Assembly: GCA_043763625.1 (NCBI GenBank)
Contig: JAYULL010000061.1
Location: forward strand, 179,185 to 243,184
DNA: 64,000 nt
Origin: Rubrolithibacter sp043763625
GTDB taxonomy: Bacteria > Bacteroidota > Bacteroidia > Sphingobacteriales > Sphingobacteriaceae
Direction of reading: 5' to 3'
The translations under genes and the position numbers were made by a program. The notes beneath the pieces are model-generated. The model was not told the origin of the DNA and searched no databases. It worked only from the letters and a program-made list of their open reading frames with translations. This document shows positions 48,773 to 57,216 of the stretch, piece by piece. How positions within the stretch are numbered: position 1 is the first letter of the stretch; each line of letters begins with the position of its first letter.

Positions 48773-51247
48773 ATGAATAACGACTTATTTGATTTTAACC
48801 AAGCTTTACCCATAATAAACGAAGATACGGAGTTCTTCCCCCTTATGTCCCAAGAAGACGAAGAGGAAATGAATGCTGAGCAAACGCCCGAAATACTATC
48901 AATTTTACCCTTACGTAATACAGTACTGTTTCCCGGAGTAGTAATTCCGATAACAGTAGGCAGAGATAAATCGATCAAACTAATTAAAGATGCTTACAAG
49001 GGCGACCGTATTATCGGTGTGGTTTCGCAACGAGATGTAGCCGTCGAAGATCCGAATTTTGATCAATTAAATGAAGTCGGGACCATAGCCTTAATTATTA
49101 AGATGCTACAAATGCCGGATGGCAGTACGACGGTAATTATTCAGGGCAAAAAAAGATTTCGGTTAAAAGAAGAAGTACAAACCGACCCATACATAAAGGC
49201 AACGATAGAAAAATTTCAAGAATTTAAGCCTAAGATAGATAAAGAGTTTAAAGCAATGGTTGCTTCGGTGAAAGAAATGGCTATGCAGATTATCCAACTT
49301 TCTCCAAATATCCCGAGCGAAGCAAGCATTGCTATAAAGAACATTGAAAGCACTTCATTTCTCATAAACTTCATATCCTCGAATATGAACGCCGATGTTC
49401 CTGTAAAACAGCAATTGCTTGAAGTTGCTAATTTACGCGAACGGGCACGAATGGTACTTGAGCATCTAACTACTGAACTTCAAATGCTGGAATTGAAAAA
49501 CCAGATTCAATCTAAAGTTCGTACTGACTTAGACAAGCAACAACGAGACTATTTTCTAAATCAGCAACTAAAAACAATACAAGAAGAGCTGGGCGGAAAT
49601 TCTCCGGATCTTGAACTTGATAATCTTCGGCAGCGCAGCGTCAAAAAGAAGTGGGCAAAAGATGTGGGAGTCCAATTTAATAAAGAACTCGACAAGCTGG
49701 CCCGCATGAATCCTGCGGCAGCCGATTATTCGGTTCAAATGAATTATCTTGAACTGCTTCTTGATTTACCATGGAACGATTTTACTAAAGATAATTTCGA
49801 TTTAAAACGTGCCGAAAAAATATTAGATAAAGACCACTACGGCCTGGAAAAAGTTAAAAAACGAATAATTGAATATCTTGCCGTGTTGAAGCTGAAAAGC
49901 AATATGAAGGCGCCTATTATCTGTTTGGTAGGTCCTCCCGGAGTCGGTAAAACTTCCTTGGGTAAATCAATTGCCAAGGCGTTAGGCAGAAAATACGTGC
50001 GCATGGCGCTTGGAGGTATTCGCGATGAAGCCGAAATTCGCGGACACCGGAAAACTTATATCGGTGCAATGCCGGGAAGGATTATTCAATCTTTGAAAAA
50101 AGCCGGAACCTCTAATCCTGTTTTTGTATTGGATGAAATTGATAAAGTGGGAAACGATTTTAGAGGCGACCCTTCTTCAGCACTTTTAGAAGTTTTAGAT
50201 CCTGAACAAAATAACGCTTTCAGCGATCACTACGTAGAGCTTGATTATGATTTGTCGAACGTAATGTTTATTGCTACAGCAAACTCTCTAAGTACCATTC
50301 AACCGGCATTATTGGATCGAATGGAGGTTATTGAAGTTAACGGATATACGATTGAAGAAAAAATTGAAATTTCAAAACAGCATTTACTTCCTAAGCAATT
50401 GGATCAACACGGTTTAAAAAAGAAAGACTTAACGCTTAAACCTTTTATAGTTGAAAAAGTAATTGAGGATTACACACGTGAATCTGGAGTAAGAGGTTTA
50501 GAGAAAAAAATCGGTTCGCTGGTTCGTGGAGCCGCTACTAAAATTGCTACAGACGAAACCTATAATACAACTTTCACCACCGAAGATGTAGAAAGAGTTT
50601 TAGGCGCTCCCCTGTTTGACAAAGACTTATACGAAGGCAATGATGTCGCCGGAGTGGTTACAGGTTTAGCGTGGACACAGGTCGGGGGTGATATTTTGTT
50701 TATCGAAGCCAGCATAAGCCCCGGGAAAGGTAAACTTTCGCTTACGGGGAATTTAGGCGACGTAATGAAAGAATCTGCCACAATTGCCATGGCGTATCTC
50801 AAAGCTCATTCGAATAAGTTCGGCATAGATTACCGCTTGTTCGACCAATGGGATGTTCATGTTCATGTTCCGGCAGGAGCCACTCCTAAGGACGGTCCGT
50901 CGGCAGGAATAACTATGCTTACTGCTTTAACTTCTGCTTTTACCCAACGTGAGGTGAAAGAGCATTTGGCTATGACCGGAGAAATTACCCTTCGAGGAAA
51001 AGTTCTCCCGGTAGGCGGAATAAAGGAAAAAATCCTTGCGGCAAAACGGGCAAATATTAAGGAAATCATTTTATCAAAGTCTAATAAAAAAGATATTCTT
51101 GAAATAAAGGAAGACTATATAAAAGATTTAAGGTTTCACTATGTAAGCGAAATGAAAGAAGTAATAAGCTTGGCCCTCAGTTCTCATAAGGTTAAAGACC
51201 CGATAGATTTAAGCATACGCGAAACCGTGCCGGTACCGGCTATTTAA
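48773..51247 (+). CDS. lon: ATP-dependent protease Lon
   Basis: Degrades misfolded and regulatory proteins in the cytoplasm. An 824-residue LonA: N-terminal substrate domain (from ILPLRNTVLFPGVVIPITVGR), AAA+ domain with Walker A GPPGVGKTS near residue 387 and Walker B VFVLDEIDK, and a C-terminal serine protease domain with Ser in PKDGPSAGI near 709 and Lys in LPVGGIKEKILAAKR. All catalytic residues are present. ATG 48773 is chosen over TTG 48770. Confidence 0.97.
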   Translation: MNNDLFDFNQALPIINEDTEFFPLMSQEDEEEMNAEQTPEILSILPLRNTVLFPGVVIPITVGRDKSIKLIKDAYKGDRIIGVVSQRDVAVEDPNFDQLNEVGTIALIIKMLQMPDGSTTVIIQGKKRFRLKEEVQTDPYIKATIEKFQEFKPKIDKEFKAMVASVKEMAMQIIQLSPNIPSEASIAIKNIESTSFLINFISSNMNADVPVKQQLLEVANLRERARMVLEHLTTELQMLELKNQIQSKVRTDLDKQQRDYFLNQQLKTIQEELGGNSPDLELDNLRQRSVKKKWAKDVGVQFNKELDKLARMNPAAADYSVQMNYLELLLDLPWNDFTKDNFDLKRAEKILDKDHYGLEKVKKRIIEYLAVLKLKSNMKAPIICLVGPPGVGKTSLGKSIAKALGRKYVRMALGGIRDEAEIRGHRKTYIGAMPGRIIQSLKKAGTSNPVFVLDEIDKVGNDFRGDPSSALLEVLDPEQNNAFSDHYVELDYDLSNVMFIATANSLSTIQPALLDRMEVIEVNGYTIEEKIEISKQHLLPKQLDQHGLKKKDLTLKPFIVEKVIEDYTRESGVRGLEKKIGSLVRGAATKIATDETYNTTFTTEDVERVLGAPLFDKDLYEGNDVAGVVTGLAWTQVGGDILFIEASISPGKGKLSLTGNLGDVMKESATIAMAYLKAHSNKFGIDYRLFDQWDVHVHVPAGATPKDGPSAGITMLTALTSAFTQREVKEHLAMTGEITLRGKVLPVGGIKEKILAAKRANIKEIILSKSNKKDILEIKEDYIKDLRFHYVSEMKEVISLALSSHKVKDPIDLSIRETVPVPAI

Positions 51248-51322
51248 ATTTCGGAAAGAACATCCGCTGATGCCTTTTCCGGGAAAGATTTTCCTATTTT
51301 AAACGCTTCAAATAAATAACGC

Positions 51323-51820
51323 ATGAAAAAAATCTACCTTTTAATATTTTCCCTATTTACTTGTTCTTCAATTCTGTTTGCTCAAAGTAGTGATACTACA
51401 AAAAGAGCCCAAAGTGTTTACTTTGAGCTTTTAGGGCCCGGTGGCTTTTATTCCGCCAATTACGATACTCGTTTTTCTAAACGTCAGGACGGACCCGGGA
51501 TTCGTGTTGGAGTCAGCTATACCTCAGTGGACCAAGCCTCCCTATTTACTCTACCTGTGCAGGTTAATTATCTGCTGGGAAAAAACGGAAAATACTTCGA
51601 AGTCGGACTAGGTGCTACTTACGCCTCCACTCGGGCAGATTTTTTTGATTCGACAGAGTCCGATGAAAAAGGTTCTACCGTTTTCGGTACTATGAATTTC
51701 GGGTACCGCCGACAACCGATTGAAGGCGGCTTTTTGTTTAGAGCGGGGGTTGCTCCGATTTTCCACAATCGGGACTTTATCCCATACTGGCCATATTTAT
51801 CCTTCGGCTATTCGTTTTAG
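51323..51820 (+). CDS. Small outer-membrane barrel-like protein
   Basis: A 165-residue exported protein (signal ending ILFAQ) with alternating beta-strands: YFELLGPGGFYSANYDTRF, then VQVNYLLGKNGKYFEVGLGA and a terminal WPYLSFGYSF with an aromatic last residue, as in outer-membrane barrels. About eight strands fit. Function unknown. It may share a transcript with the LpxR-like gene 39 nt downstream. Confidence 0.7.
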   Translation: MKKIYLLIFSLFTCSSILFAQSSDTTKRAQSVYFELLGPGGFYSANYDTRFSKRQDGPGIRVGVSYTSVDQASLFTLPVQVNYLLGKNGKYFEVGLGATYASTRADFFDSTESDEKGSTVFGTMNFGYRRQPIEGGFLFRAGVAPIFHNRDFIPYWPYLSFGYSF

Positions 51821-51859
51821 GCTTTAAGTTTGAATGGGTAAAATTCTATTTACGGTTTC

Positions 51860-52813
51860 ATGAAAAAGTTATTTCGGTTAAGCCTTTTGCTCCTTGTCAG
51901 CAGTTCTACATTTTCACAAAGCAACTATAAAAACGAGATTGGTTTTACGAGTGATAACGACTCATACTTAGCCATTCGGCAAGATCGATATTACACAAAC
52001 GGATTATTTATTTCATTTCGGCATGCAGTGAATCAAGTTAATTACTCCAAAAAAACAGAAAAGAAAATTTGGGAACTTGAAGCAGGACAATACATGTTTA
52101 ACCCCTTAACAGGATACATAAAGAATCCGGCAAGTATAGATCGCCCTTTTGCGGGATATTCATTTTTAACAGGAAAACAAACTTGGTTTTTTAGGGATGA
52201 ACAGGTGCTCAGGGTATCAGCGCAGATAGGAATATTGGGGCCTTCAGCAAAGGGCAAAGAAGCACAAGAAATCCTCCACAACACTTTCGGGTTTTATGAG
52301 ATTACGGGTTGGCAGTATCAAATTAAAGATGAAGCAGGGGTAAACTTAGGCTTGAATTACAGCAACCCGGTGCTCAGAAATACGTCGGGAAATACAGATT
52401 TAAGCTATACCGGCTACGTAAATATCGGCAACACATTTACAAATGCAGGAACGGGAGTTATTTTCAGAACCGGGAAAATAAATAAGCTCTTTAATTCCGT
52501 AAGTACCAACAGCCGAATTTCAAATAAAACTATAAAAGACTCGGTGCCGGCGAGGGAATTATTCTTTTTCGCTAAACCAATGTTAAACTTTATTGCCTAC
52601 GACGCGACGATACAAGGCGGATTATTTAGAGCAGATAAAGGGCCGGTTACCTACACCCCGAACCGTTTTGTTTTAACACAAGAGTTAGGGGTGATGTATG
52701 CTAAAAAACGTTGGACATTAAATTTTGCGGTAATATTTAAATCCAAAGAAATAAGTTCGATGAGACTGTCTCAACAGTACGGATCAGCCAATATTTATTA
52801 CCGCTTTAATTAG
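51860..52813 (+). CDS. LpxR-family outer-membrane lipid A deacylase-like protein (DUF2219)
   Basis: A 317-residue exported barrel. After the signal (SSSTFSQ) comes EIGFTSDNDSYLAIRQDRYYTNGLFISF, which matches the LpxR N-terminal signature (N/D ... DRYYTNG) that holds active-site residues. The C terminus ends ANIYYRFN. LpxR removes the 3'-acyloxyacyl group of lipid A in some Proteobacteria; activity in Bacteroidota is inferred only. It is convergent with arfB and overlaps it by 4 nt. Confidence 0.8.
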   Translation: MKKLFRLSLLLLVSSSTFSQSNYKNEIGFTSDNDSYLAIRQDRYYTNGLFISFRHAVNQVNYSKKTEKKIWELEAGQYMFNPLTGYIKNPASIDRPFAGYSFLTGKQTWFFRDEQVLRVSAQIGILGPSAKGKEAQEILHNTFGFYEITGWQYQIKDEAGVNLGLNYSNPVLRNTSGNTDLSYTGYVNIGNTFTNAGTGVIFRTGKINKLFNSVSTNSRISNKTIKDSVPARELFFFAKPMLNFIAYDATIQGGLFRADKGPVTYTPNRFVLTQELGVMYAKKRWTLNFAVIFKSKEISSMRLSQQYGSANIYYRFN

Positions 52814-53217
52814 AACAAATCCTTCCGCCGATTCAATTTTTTTAGTGCCAGCAACTGTTTTTCCTTGAGCCTGTTTTCAACTGAAGACTTTTTCGGCTTA
52901 GTTGCTTTTCTAACTTTACGCTGATGAAGAGCACTCAGTAGCAAAACAATCAGTTTTTTAATGCATCTTTCTTTATTTAACAATTGGCTTCGTTCTTCTT
53001 GGCAAATTACTTGAACAATATTATCAGCAATAATGCGGTTAGTAAGCTTCTCTTTAATACGTTGCTTTTGTGCCTCGTCGAATAACAAGCTTTGTTCTAA
53101 ATTAAAATTCACTTCAACCTTACTTGCCACCTTATTTACATTTTGGCCGCCTTTGCCTCCGCTTCGTGATGTTTTAAAAGTTATATTAGGAAGAAGGCCT
53201 TCCCACAAAATTTCCAT
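52810..53217 (-). CDS. arfB: Alternative ribosome-rescue peptidyl-tRNA hydrolase ArfB
   Basis: A 135-residue release-factor-like hydrolase that frees stalled ribosomes without a stop codon. The catalytic GGQ is in SRSGGKGGQNVNKVASKVEV (about residues 20-39). The tail (KVRKATKPKKSSVENRLKEKQ) is basic and fits the mRNA entry channel. No codon-recognition domain is present, as expected for ArfB/YaeJ. Confidence 0.9.
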   Translation of the reverse strand: MEILWEGLLPNITFKTSRSGGKGGQNVNKVASKVEVNFNLEQSLLFDEAQKQRIKEKLTNRIIADNIVQVICQEERSQLLNKERCIKKLIVLLLSALHQRKVRKATKPKKSSVENRLKEKQLLALKKLNRRKDLF

Positions 53218-53249
53218 TCACAAAACAACAAAATAAAGCGTCAAAAAAT

Positions 53250-53257
53250 TACTTTTG
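53250..53257 (+). promoter_or_regulatory. -7 promoter element just before cmk
   Basis: TACTTTTG matches TAnnTTTG and ends 6 nt before the ATG at 53264. The expected start of transcription lies within a few bases of the ATG. Confidence 0.5.
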
Positions 53258-53263
53258 CAAAAG

Positions 53264-53935
53264 ATGAATGCAAACATCGTTGTAGCTATAGACGGATATT
53301 CTTCCTGCGGAAAAAGCACGCTTGCGAAAGCATTGGCAAAAAAGCTGCATTTTATTTATATAGACAGCGGCGCCATGTATCGAGCCGTTACGCTTTACCT
53401 GCTGCGAAATAATACGGATATAACAAACCCGGAAGAAGTTGAAAAATTTCTTAAAGCTGTTCACCTTAATTTTCATTCCCGAGATTATCAAACCCATATT
53501 ACCTTAAATGACGAAGAGGTTTCGGAGGAAATCAGGCAAATGCATGTATCTAACAAGGTTAGCGAGGTAAGTGCAATTAAAGCGGTTCGTACAGAAATGG
53601 TAAGACAACAACAGCGAATGGGAAAGTCGAAAAACATTGTGATGGACGGCCGTGATATCGGTACAACAGTTTTTCCTCACGCTCAAGTTAAAATATTTAT
53701 GACTGCGGACCCAAAGATTCGGGCAGAACGGCGGTATAAAGAACTACTCGCCAAAGGCGAAAATATCACACTCGAAGAAGTATTTGAAAACCTGGCTCGC
53801 CGAGATTATCAAGATACTACGCGGAAAGAAAGCCCGCTAGTGCGAGCTGATGATGCAATAATCTTAGACAATACCGAATTAACCGAAGAAGAGCAATTAC
53901 AGTTTACATTCGAAAGATTACAACCTTTTTTATAG
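53264..53935 (+). CDS. cmk: Cytidylate kinase
   Basis: Phosphorylates CMP and dCMP. A 223-residue kinase with the P-loop IDGYSSCGKSTLAK (Lys17), YIDSGAMYRAVTLY, VMDGRDIGTTVFPHAQVKIF and RRYKELLAKG lid segment. ATG 53264 is used; a longer frame from TTG 53255 would begin inside the promoter element. Divergent from arfB. Confidence 0.95.
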   Translation: MNANIVVAIDGYSSCGKSTLAKALAKKLHFIYIDSGAMYRAVTLYLLRNNTDITNPEEVEKFLKAVHLNFHSRDYQTHITLNDEEVSEEIRQMHVSNKVSEVSAIKAVRTEMVRQQQRMGKSKNIVMDGRDIGTTVFPHAQVKIFMTADPKIRAERRYKELLAKGENITLEEVFENLARRDYQDTTRKESPLVRADDAIILDNTELTEEEQLQFTFERLQPFL

Positions 53936-54010
53936 ACGTTAAAAAGTAAACCGCTTTAATTAAATCAATTTAAACTTTACCGGCGTGTAGGAGTTATTGC
54001 TATAACACCT

Positions 54011-55282
54011 ATGAAAATCACAATCTTCACTCTCGGAACCCGAGGAGATGTTCAGCCTTTTGCACTGTTAGGCGGGGCATTACAAAAAAAAGGGCATAAC
54101 GTAACCCTCTGTACAGCAAAAAACTTTAAAAATCTTGTTGAAGGTTACGGCCTTAATTTCCATGCTGTAGATACAGATTATGAAGAAATTTTAAATTCTA
54201 AAGAGGGCCGAAAGATTCTTCAGGCCAACCTTTTGGCAATCCAAAGAAATCTTAAGAGCCTGATTTTCCCTCTAATAGAGAGTTCCCTAACGCAATTTTA
54301 TCACTTGGCAAAATCAAGCGATTTAATAATCTATCGCCCGAAAACCCTTGTAGATGTTTTTGTAAATCAGATACCTGTTAAAGCAATAAGAGCAGCGGTA
54401 ATACCTGCTGTGGAAGAAACTTCAGAATTCTCGAACCCCATGTTCAGTGCTCTAAATCTTCCGGATTTTCTCAATAAGTGGAGCTATAAACTAAATAAAT
54501 ACAGGTTTAAATTTTTCAAAAAGCCGATAAACGACTTCTACTTAAAGAACCGGCTCAAGGATGATTTACCGGATGAGATAAATAATCCTTTTATCTACGG
54601 CATCAGTCCGAGTCTTTTAAGTAAACCCGATGATTGGCCTGCTAACCATAGTTTAACCGGCTTTTGGCTTCCACCATCAAATTCGGATCTGCCGGTTGAT
54701 ATTTCCGAATTTATCAAGTCAGGCGAGCCTCCCCTATTGATCACTTTTGGAAGTATGCCTATTAAAGAAGAACTAAAAACGTTAATTATTAAGGCAGTCA
54801 AAAGGGTGAATCATCGTTTTATAATCATAAAAGGCTGGGCCGACTGGGAAACAGGTGAATTGAAAGACGAAAAAAAATTCAAGATCATCAACACCGTTCC
54901 CTTTGAAGATATTTTCCCCTTTGTAAAAGCAGTTATTCACCACGGCGGAATCGGAACAACTGCAGAATGTTTACGCTCGGGTAAACCTATGTTTATCTGT
55001 CCGATAACTTACCCTGTAGGAGACCAATATTTTTGGGGAGATTTAGCTTACAAAAAAGGGATAGGAATAAAGCCGGTAGCTTTGTCGAAGCTTAAACCCA
55101 AAATTTTCGCCGAGAAGATAAACGAATTATTAGTGTGTAAAGATCTATATCAAAACGCCGAAACGCTAGCAGAGCGAATAAAAACTGAAGACGGTTTAAG
55201 CAAAGCGGTAGATATTATAGAAGCATATTGCAAAGCAATCCCGTTTACAAACCTGCCGATTGTTACGCCAATGGCAAGCTAA
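54011..55282 (+). CDS. GT1-family glycosyltransferase (UGT / sterol-glucosyltransferase-like)
   Basis: A 423-residue GT-B enzyme. The start MKITIFTLGTRGDVQPFALLG is the acceptor-side signature, and the C-terminal donor-binding segment is VIHHGGIGTTAECLRSGKPM followed by PVGDQYFWGDLAYKKGIG. Such enzymes glycosylate lipids, sterols or natural products with nucleotide sugars. The acceptor here is unknown; there is no biosynthetic cluster around it. Confidence 0.85.
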   Translation: MKITIFTLGTRGDVQPFALLGGALQKKGHNVTLCTAKNFKNLVEGYGLNFHAVDTDYEEILNSKEGRKILQANLLAIQRNLKSLIFPLIESSLTQFYHLAKSSDLIIYRPKTLVDVFVNQIPVKAIRAAVIPAVEETSEFSNPMFSALNLPDFLNKWSYKLNKYRFKFFKKPINDFYLKNRLKDDLPDEINNPFIYGISPSLLSKPDDWPANHSLTGFWLPPSNSDLPVDISEFIKSGEPPLLITFGSMPIKEELKTLIIKAVKRVNHRFIIIKGWADWETGELKDEKKFKIINTVPFEDIFPFVKAVIHHGGIGTTAECLRSGKPMFICPITYPVGDQYFWGDLAYKKGIGIKPVALSKLKPKIFAEKINELLVCKDLYQNAETLAERIKTEDGLSKAVDIIEAYCKAIPFTNLPIVTPMAS

Positions 55283-55291
55283 TAAAAGAAT

Positions 55292-55525
55292 TTATTTCTC
55301 TGATTCTTCCGGAGACGAGTTTTCCTCACCTCTTTGCTCCCTTATTTCGGCAAATGAATCAAACATCTGTTCGTCGAAAGGTTTGTCATAATATCTCGGT
55401 TGTTTATCGTCCCCGCTTTTGAATGCGTTTACTTGCTCAGGATTTTTTTCGTTTTTATCCGTTATTTGAGCTTGAATTTCATCTTCTTTACTTTCAGGCA
55501 CGTCGATATTTTTCTTGTTTTCCAT
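55292..55525 (-). CDS. Small acidic hydrophilic protein (77 aa)
   Basis: A 77-residue highly charged protein (MENKKNIDVPESKEDEIQAQ) with a Tyr-rich centre (RYYDKPFDEQMFDSF) and an acidic tail. No signal or membrane segment; likely disordered. ATG 55525 is chosen; the frame extends to GTG 55576 but the added residues do not fit. Family not recognised. Small charged proteins of this type can be stress induced, but that is not shown. Confidence 0.5.
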   Translation of the reverse strand: MENKKNIDVPESKEDEIQAQITDKNEKNPEQVNAFKSGDDKQPRYYDKPFDEQMFDSFAEIREQRGEENSSPEESEK

Positions 55526-55626
55526 ATTTACAGTTTTGATACAACTTACGTTACTTGTTGTTATAACATTCACCACAGGTAAATGTTATCCGAAACTTGT
55601 ATTTCCAATAAAAGTGTGTGTAAGAA

Positions 55627-56061
55627 TTAAGGCAATTTGTAAGCTTGCCGGCCCAATAATTTCCATTTGCCGCTTTGCTTTTGCCATACCTGCATAATCC
55701 CTATTTTCAAATTCGCGGCAATACCATTACTCATAGTTTGGGCAGCGAATATATGTCGTACTATCGCCGTCTTACCGGAAACTGTTATAGTTTGGTCCGA
55801 GATTTCCGCCGTAGTATAGTCAAAAGGTTTTTGACTGAGAATTTCTTCAATAAACTCTGCTTTATTTTGGACTTTGCCTCCGGAATGTCCGTAAACCAAC
55901 TTGTCCGCCGTAATATATAACAAGGTGTTTTTGTCGGCGTCTACGATTCCTTTTCTGAACACTTCTACCGCCTTTGCAACTTCTTTCTCGTTTGGAGTTT
56001 GAGCCTGAACATCCTGTGAAAATATCCGGTAAAGAACAGCTATAAAAAAAATGCATTTCAT
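55627..56061 (-). CDS. Exported NTF2-like (SnoaL/DUF4440) protein
   Basis: A 144-residue protein with a signal peptide (MKCIFFIAVLYRIFSQDVQA). The body is NTF2-like: a helix (EVAKAVEVFRKGIVDADKNTL), then LVYGHSGGKVQNKAEFIEEIL and the strand set VRHIFAAQTM ... IMQVWQKQSGKWKLLGRQAY. Relatives bind or isomerise small molecules. It starts 7 nt after the BASS transporter gene, so it belongs to the sugar-acid cluster and may be a periplasmic isomerase or binding protein of that pathway; this is inference. ATG 56061 preferred to TTG 56079. Confidence 0.78.
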   Translation of the reverse strand: MKCIFFIAVLYRIFSQDVQAQTPNEKEVAKAVEVFRKGIVDADKNTLLYITADKLVYGHSGGKVQNKAEFIEEILSQKPFDYTTAEISDQTITVSGKTAIVRHIFAAQTMSNGIAANLKIGIMQVWQKQSGKWKLLGRQAYKLP

Positions 56062-56068
56062 GTTATTT

Positions 56069-57172
56069 TTATTTAACAAATTGAACTTCAGCTGAAGGTT
56101 CGTCCTCTACCGGCTTTCTGTGCCAATACGAAGCTAATATCGACCCTGTAATATTCATCAGCGGCCCGAATACTGCCGGGGCCAAGCCAAGCGTAGCTGC
56201 CTTTCCCATTTCTTTTGCCAAACCTGATGCAAGTCCTCCGTTTTGCATGCCGACTTCAATGGCAATTGTTCTGGAATCTCTTTCATTTAACTTAAATATT
56301 CGACCTACCCAGTATCCGAACATGTAGCCTGTAGTATTATGGATAAGCGCACAAAGTATTAATGCCGGTCCTATTGCCATCAAATTATCTCTTCCCGAAG
56401 CCGTTATAACTACTATAATTAAGGCAATCCCCAACATTGATACGATAGGCATCGCCTTATCAAGCCAAGCAGATTTTCCTTTAAAAAGCCTGTTGAAAAG
56501 CAGTCCGGCCCCGATAGGCACAATAACCATCTTGATAATATCAAACATCATGGCTAAAGCATCTACCTCTATAAATTGCCCTCCTAAAATCTTCATCCAA
56601 AAAGGAGTTAAAAGAGGCGCTAATAAGGTTGCAATAGCAGTAAGTGTAATGGATAAGGCTAAATTCGCATTCGCGAGGTAAGACATTACGTTAGATGCCA
56701 AACCGCATGGCATGCTTCCGATTAAAACTACACCGGCAGCAATCTCCGGCGGGAAATTAAAAAGTTTAGCAAGTGCAAACCCGACTAGCGGCATAAAAGT
56801 AAAATGACCTGTTAAGCCTATAAAAACAGCTTTCGGCATCTTTATTACTCCGGAGAAATCTTTAAGTCCCATCTCGGTACCCATACCGAACATAATGAGT
56901 TGAATTAAGGGAGTGATGAGTTTAGTAAATTTAAAATCGCCGGCTTGGATAAAATATTGAGGATAATACATTGCGGTAGTGACCGCAGCAAAAATCATCA
57001 TGGTATAGGAAAAGCCCTTCAGCAATTCAAAACCTCTAAAGCCGAGAGCAAGGGTAATAAAAAAAGCAATTAAAAGCGGACCGGTTAATGTTTGATTTCC
57101 GGCAAATGACAACAGAATAAATCCCGCCAAACATAAGCCGGATAAAACCAATAAGAACTTATATAAATTCAT
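56069..57172 (-). CDS. BASS-family sodium:organic acid symporter
   Basis: A 367-residue transporter with about ten membrane helices, of the bile acid:sodium symporter family. GTEMGLKDFSGVI, VLIGSMPCGLASNVMSYLANAN and EVGMQNGGLASGLAKEMGKA are family motifs, the last two crossing the sodium sites. Characterised BASS members carry bile acids, pantothenate, pyruvate or other keto acids. Lying directly after the dehydratase gene (44 nt), it most likely imports the acid product made in the periplasm. The substrate is inferred from context. Confidence 0.88.
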   Translation of the reverse strand: MNLYKFLLVLSGLCLAGFILLSFAGNQTLTGPLLIAFFITLALGFRGFELLKGFSYTMMIFAAVTTAMYYPQYFIQAGDFKFTKLITPLIQLIMFGMGTEMGLKDFSGVIKMPKAVFIGLTGHFTFMPLVGFALAKLFNFPPEIAAGVVLIGSMPCGLASNVMSYLANANLALSITLTAIATLLAPLLTPFWMKILGGQFIEVDALAMMFDIIKMVIVPIGAGLLFNRLFKGKSAWLDKAMPIVSMLGIALIIVVITASGRDNLMAIGPALILCALIHNTTGYMFGYWVGRIFKLNERDSRTIAIEVGMQNGGLASGLAKEMGKAATLGLAPAVFGPLMNITGSILASYWHRKPVEDEPSAEVQFVK

Positions 57173-57216
57173 GATTTGTTTGCTCAGCAGAAAGAATCAT
57201 TTAATTTTTATTGCTA

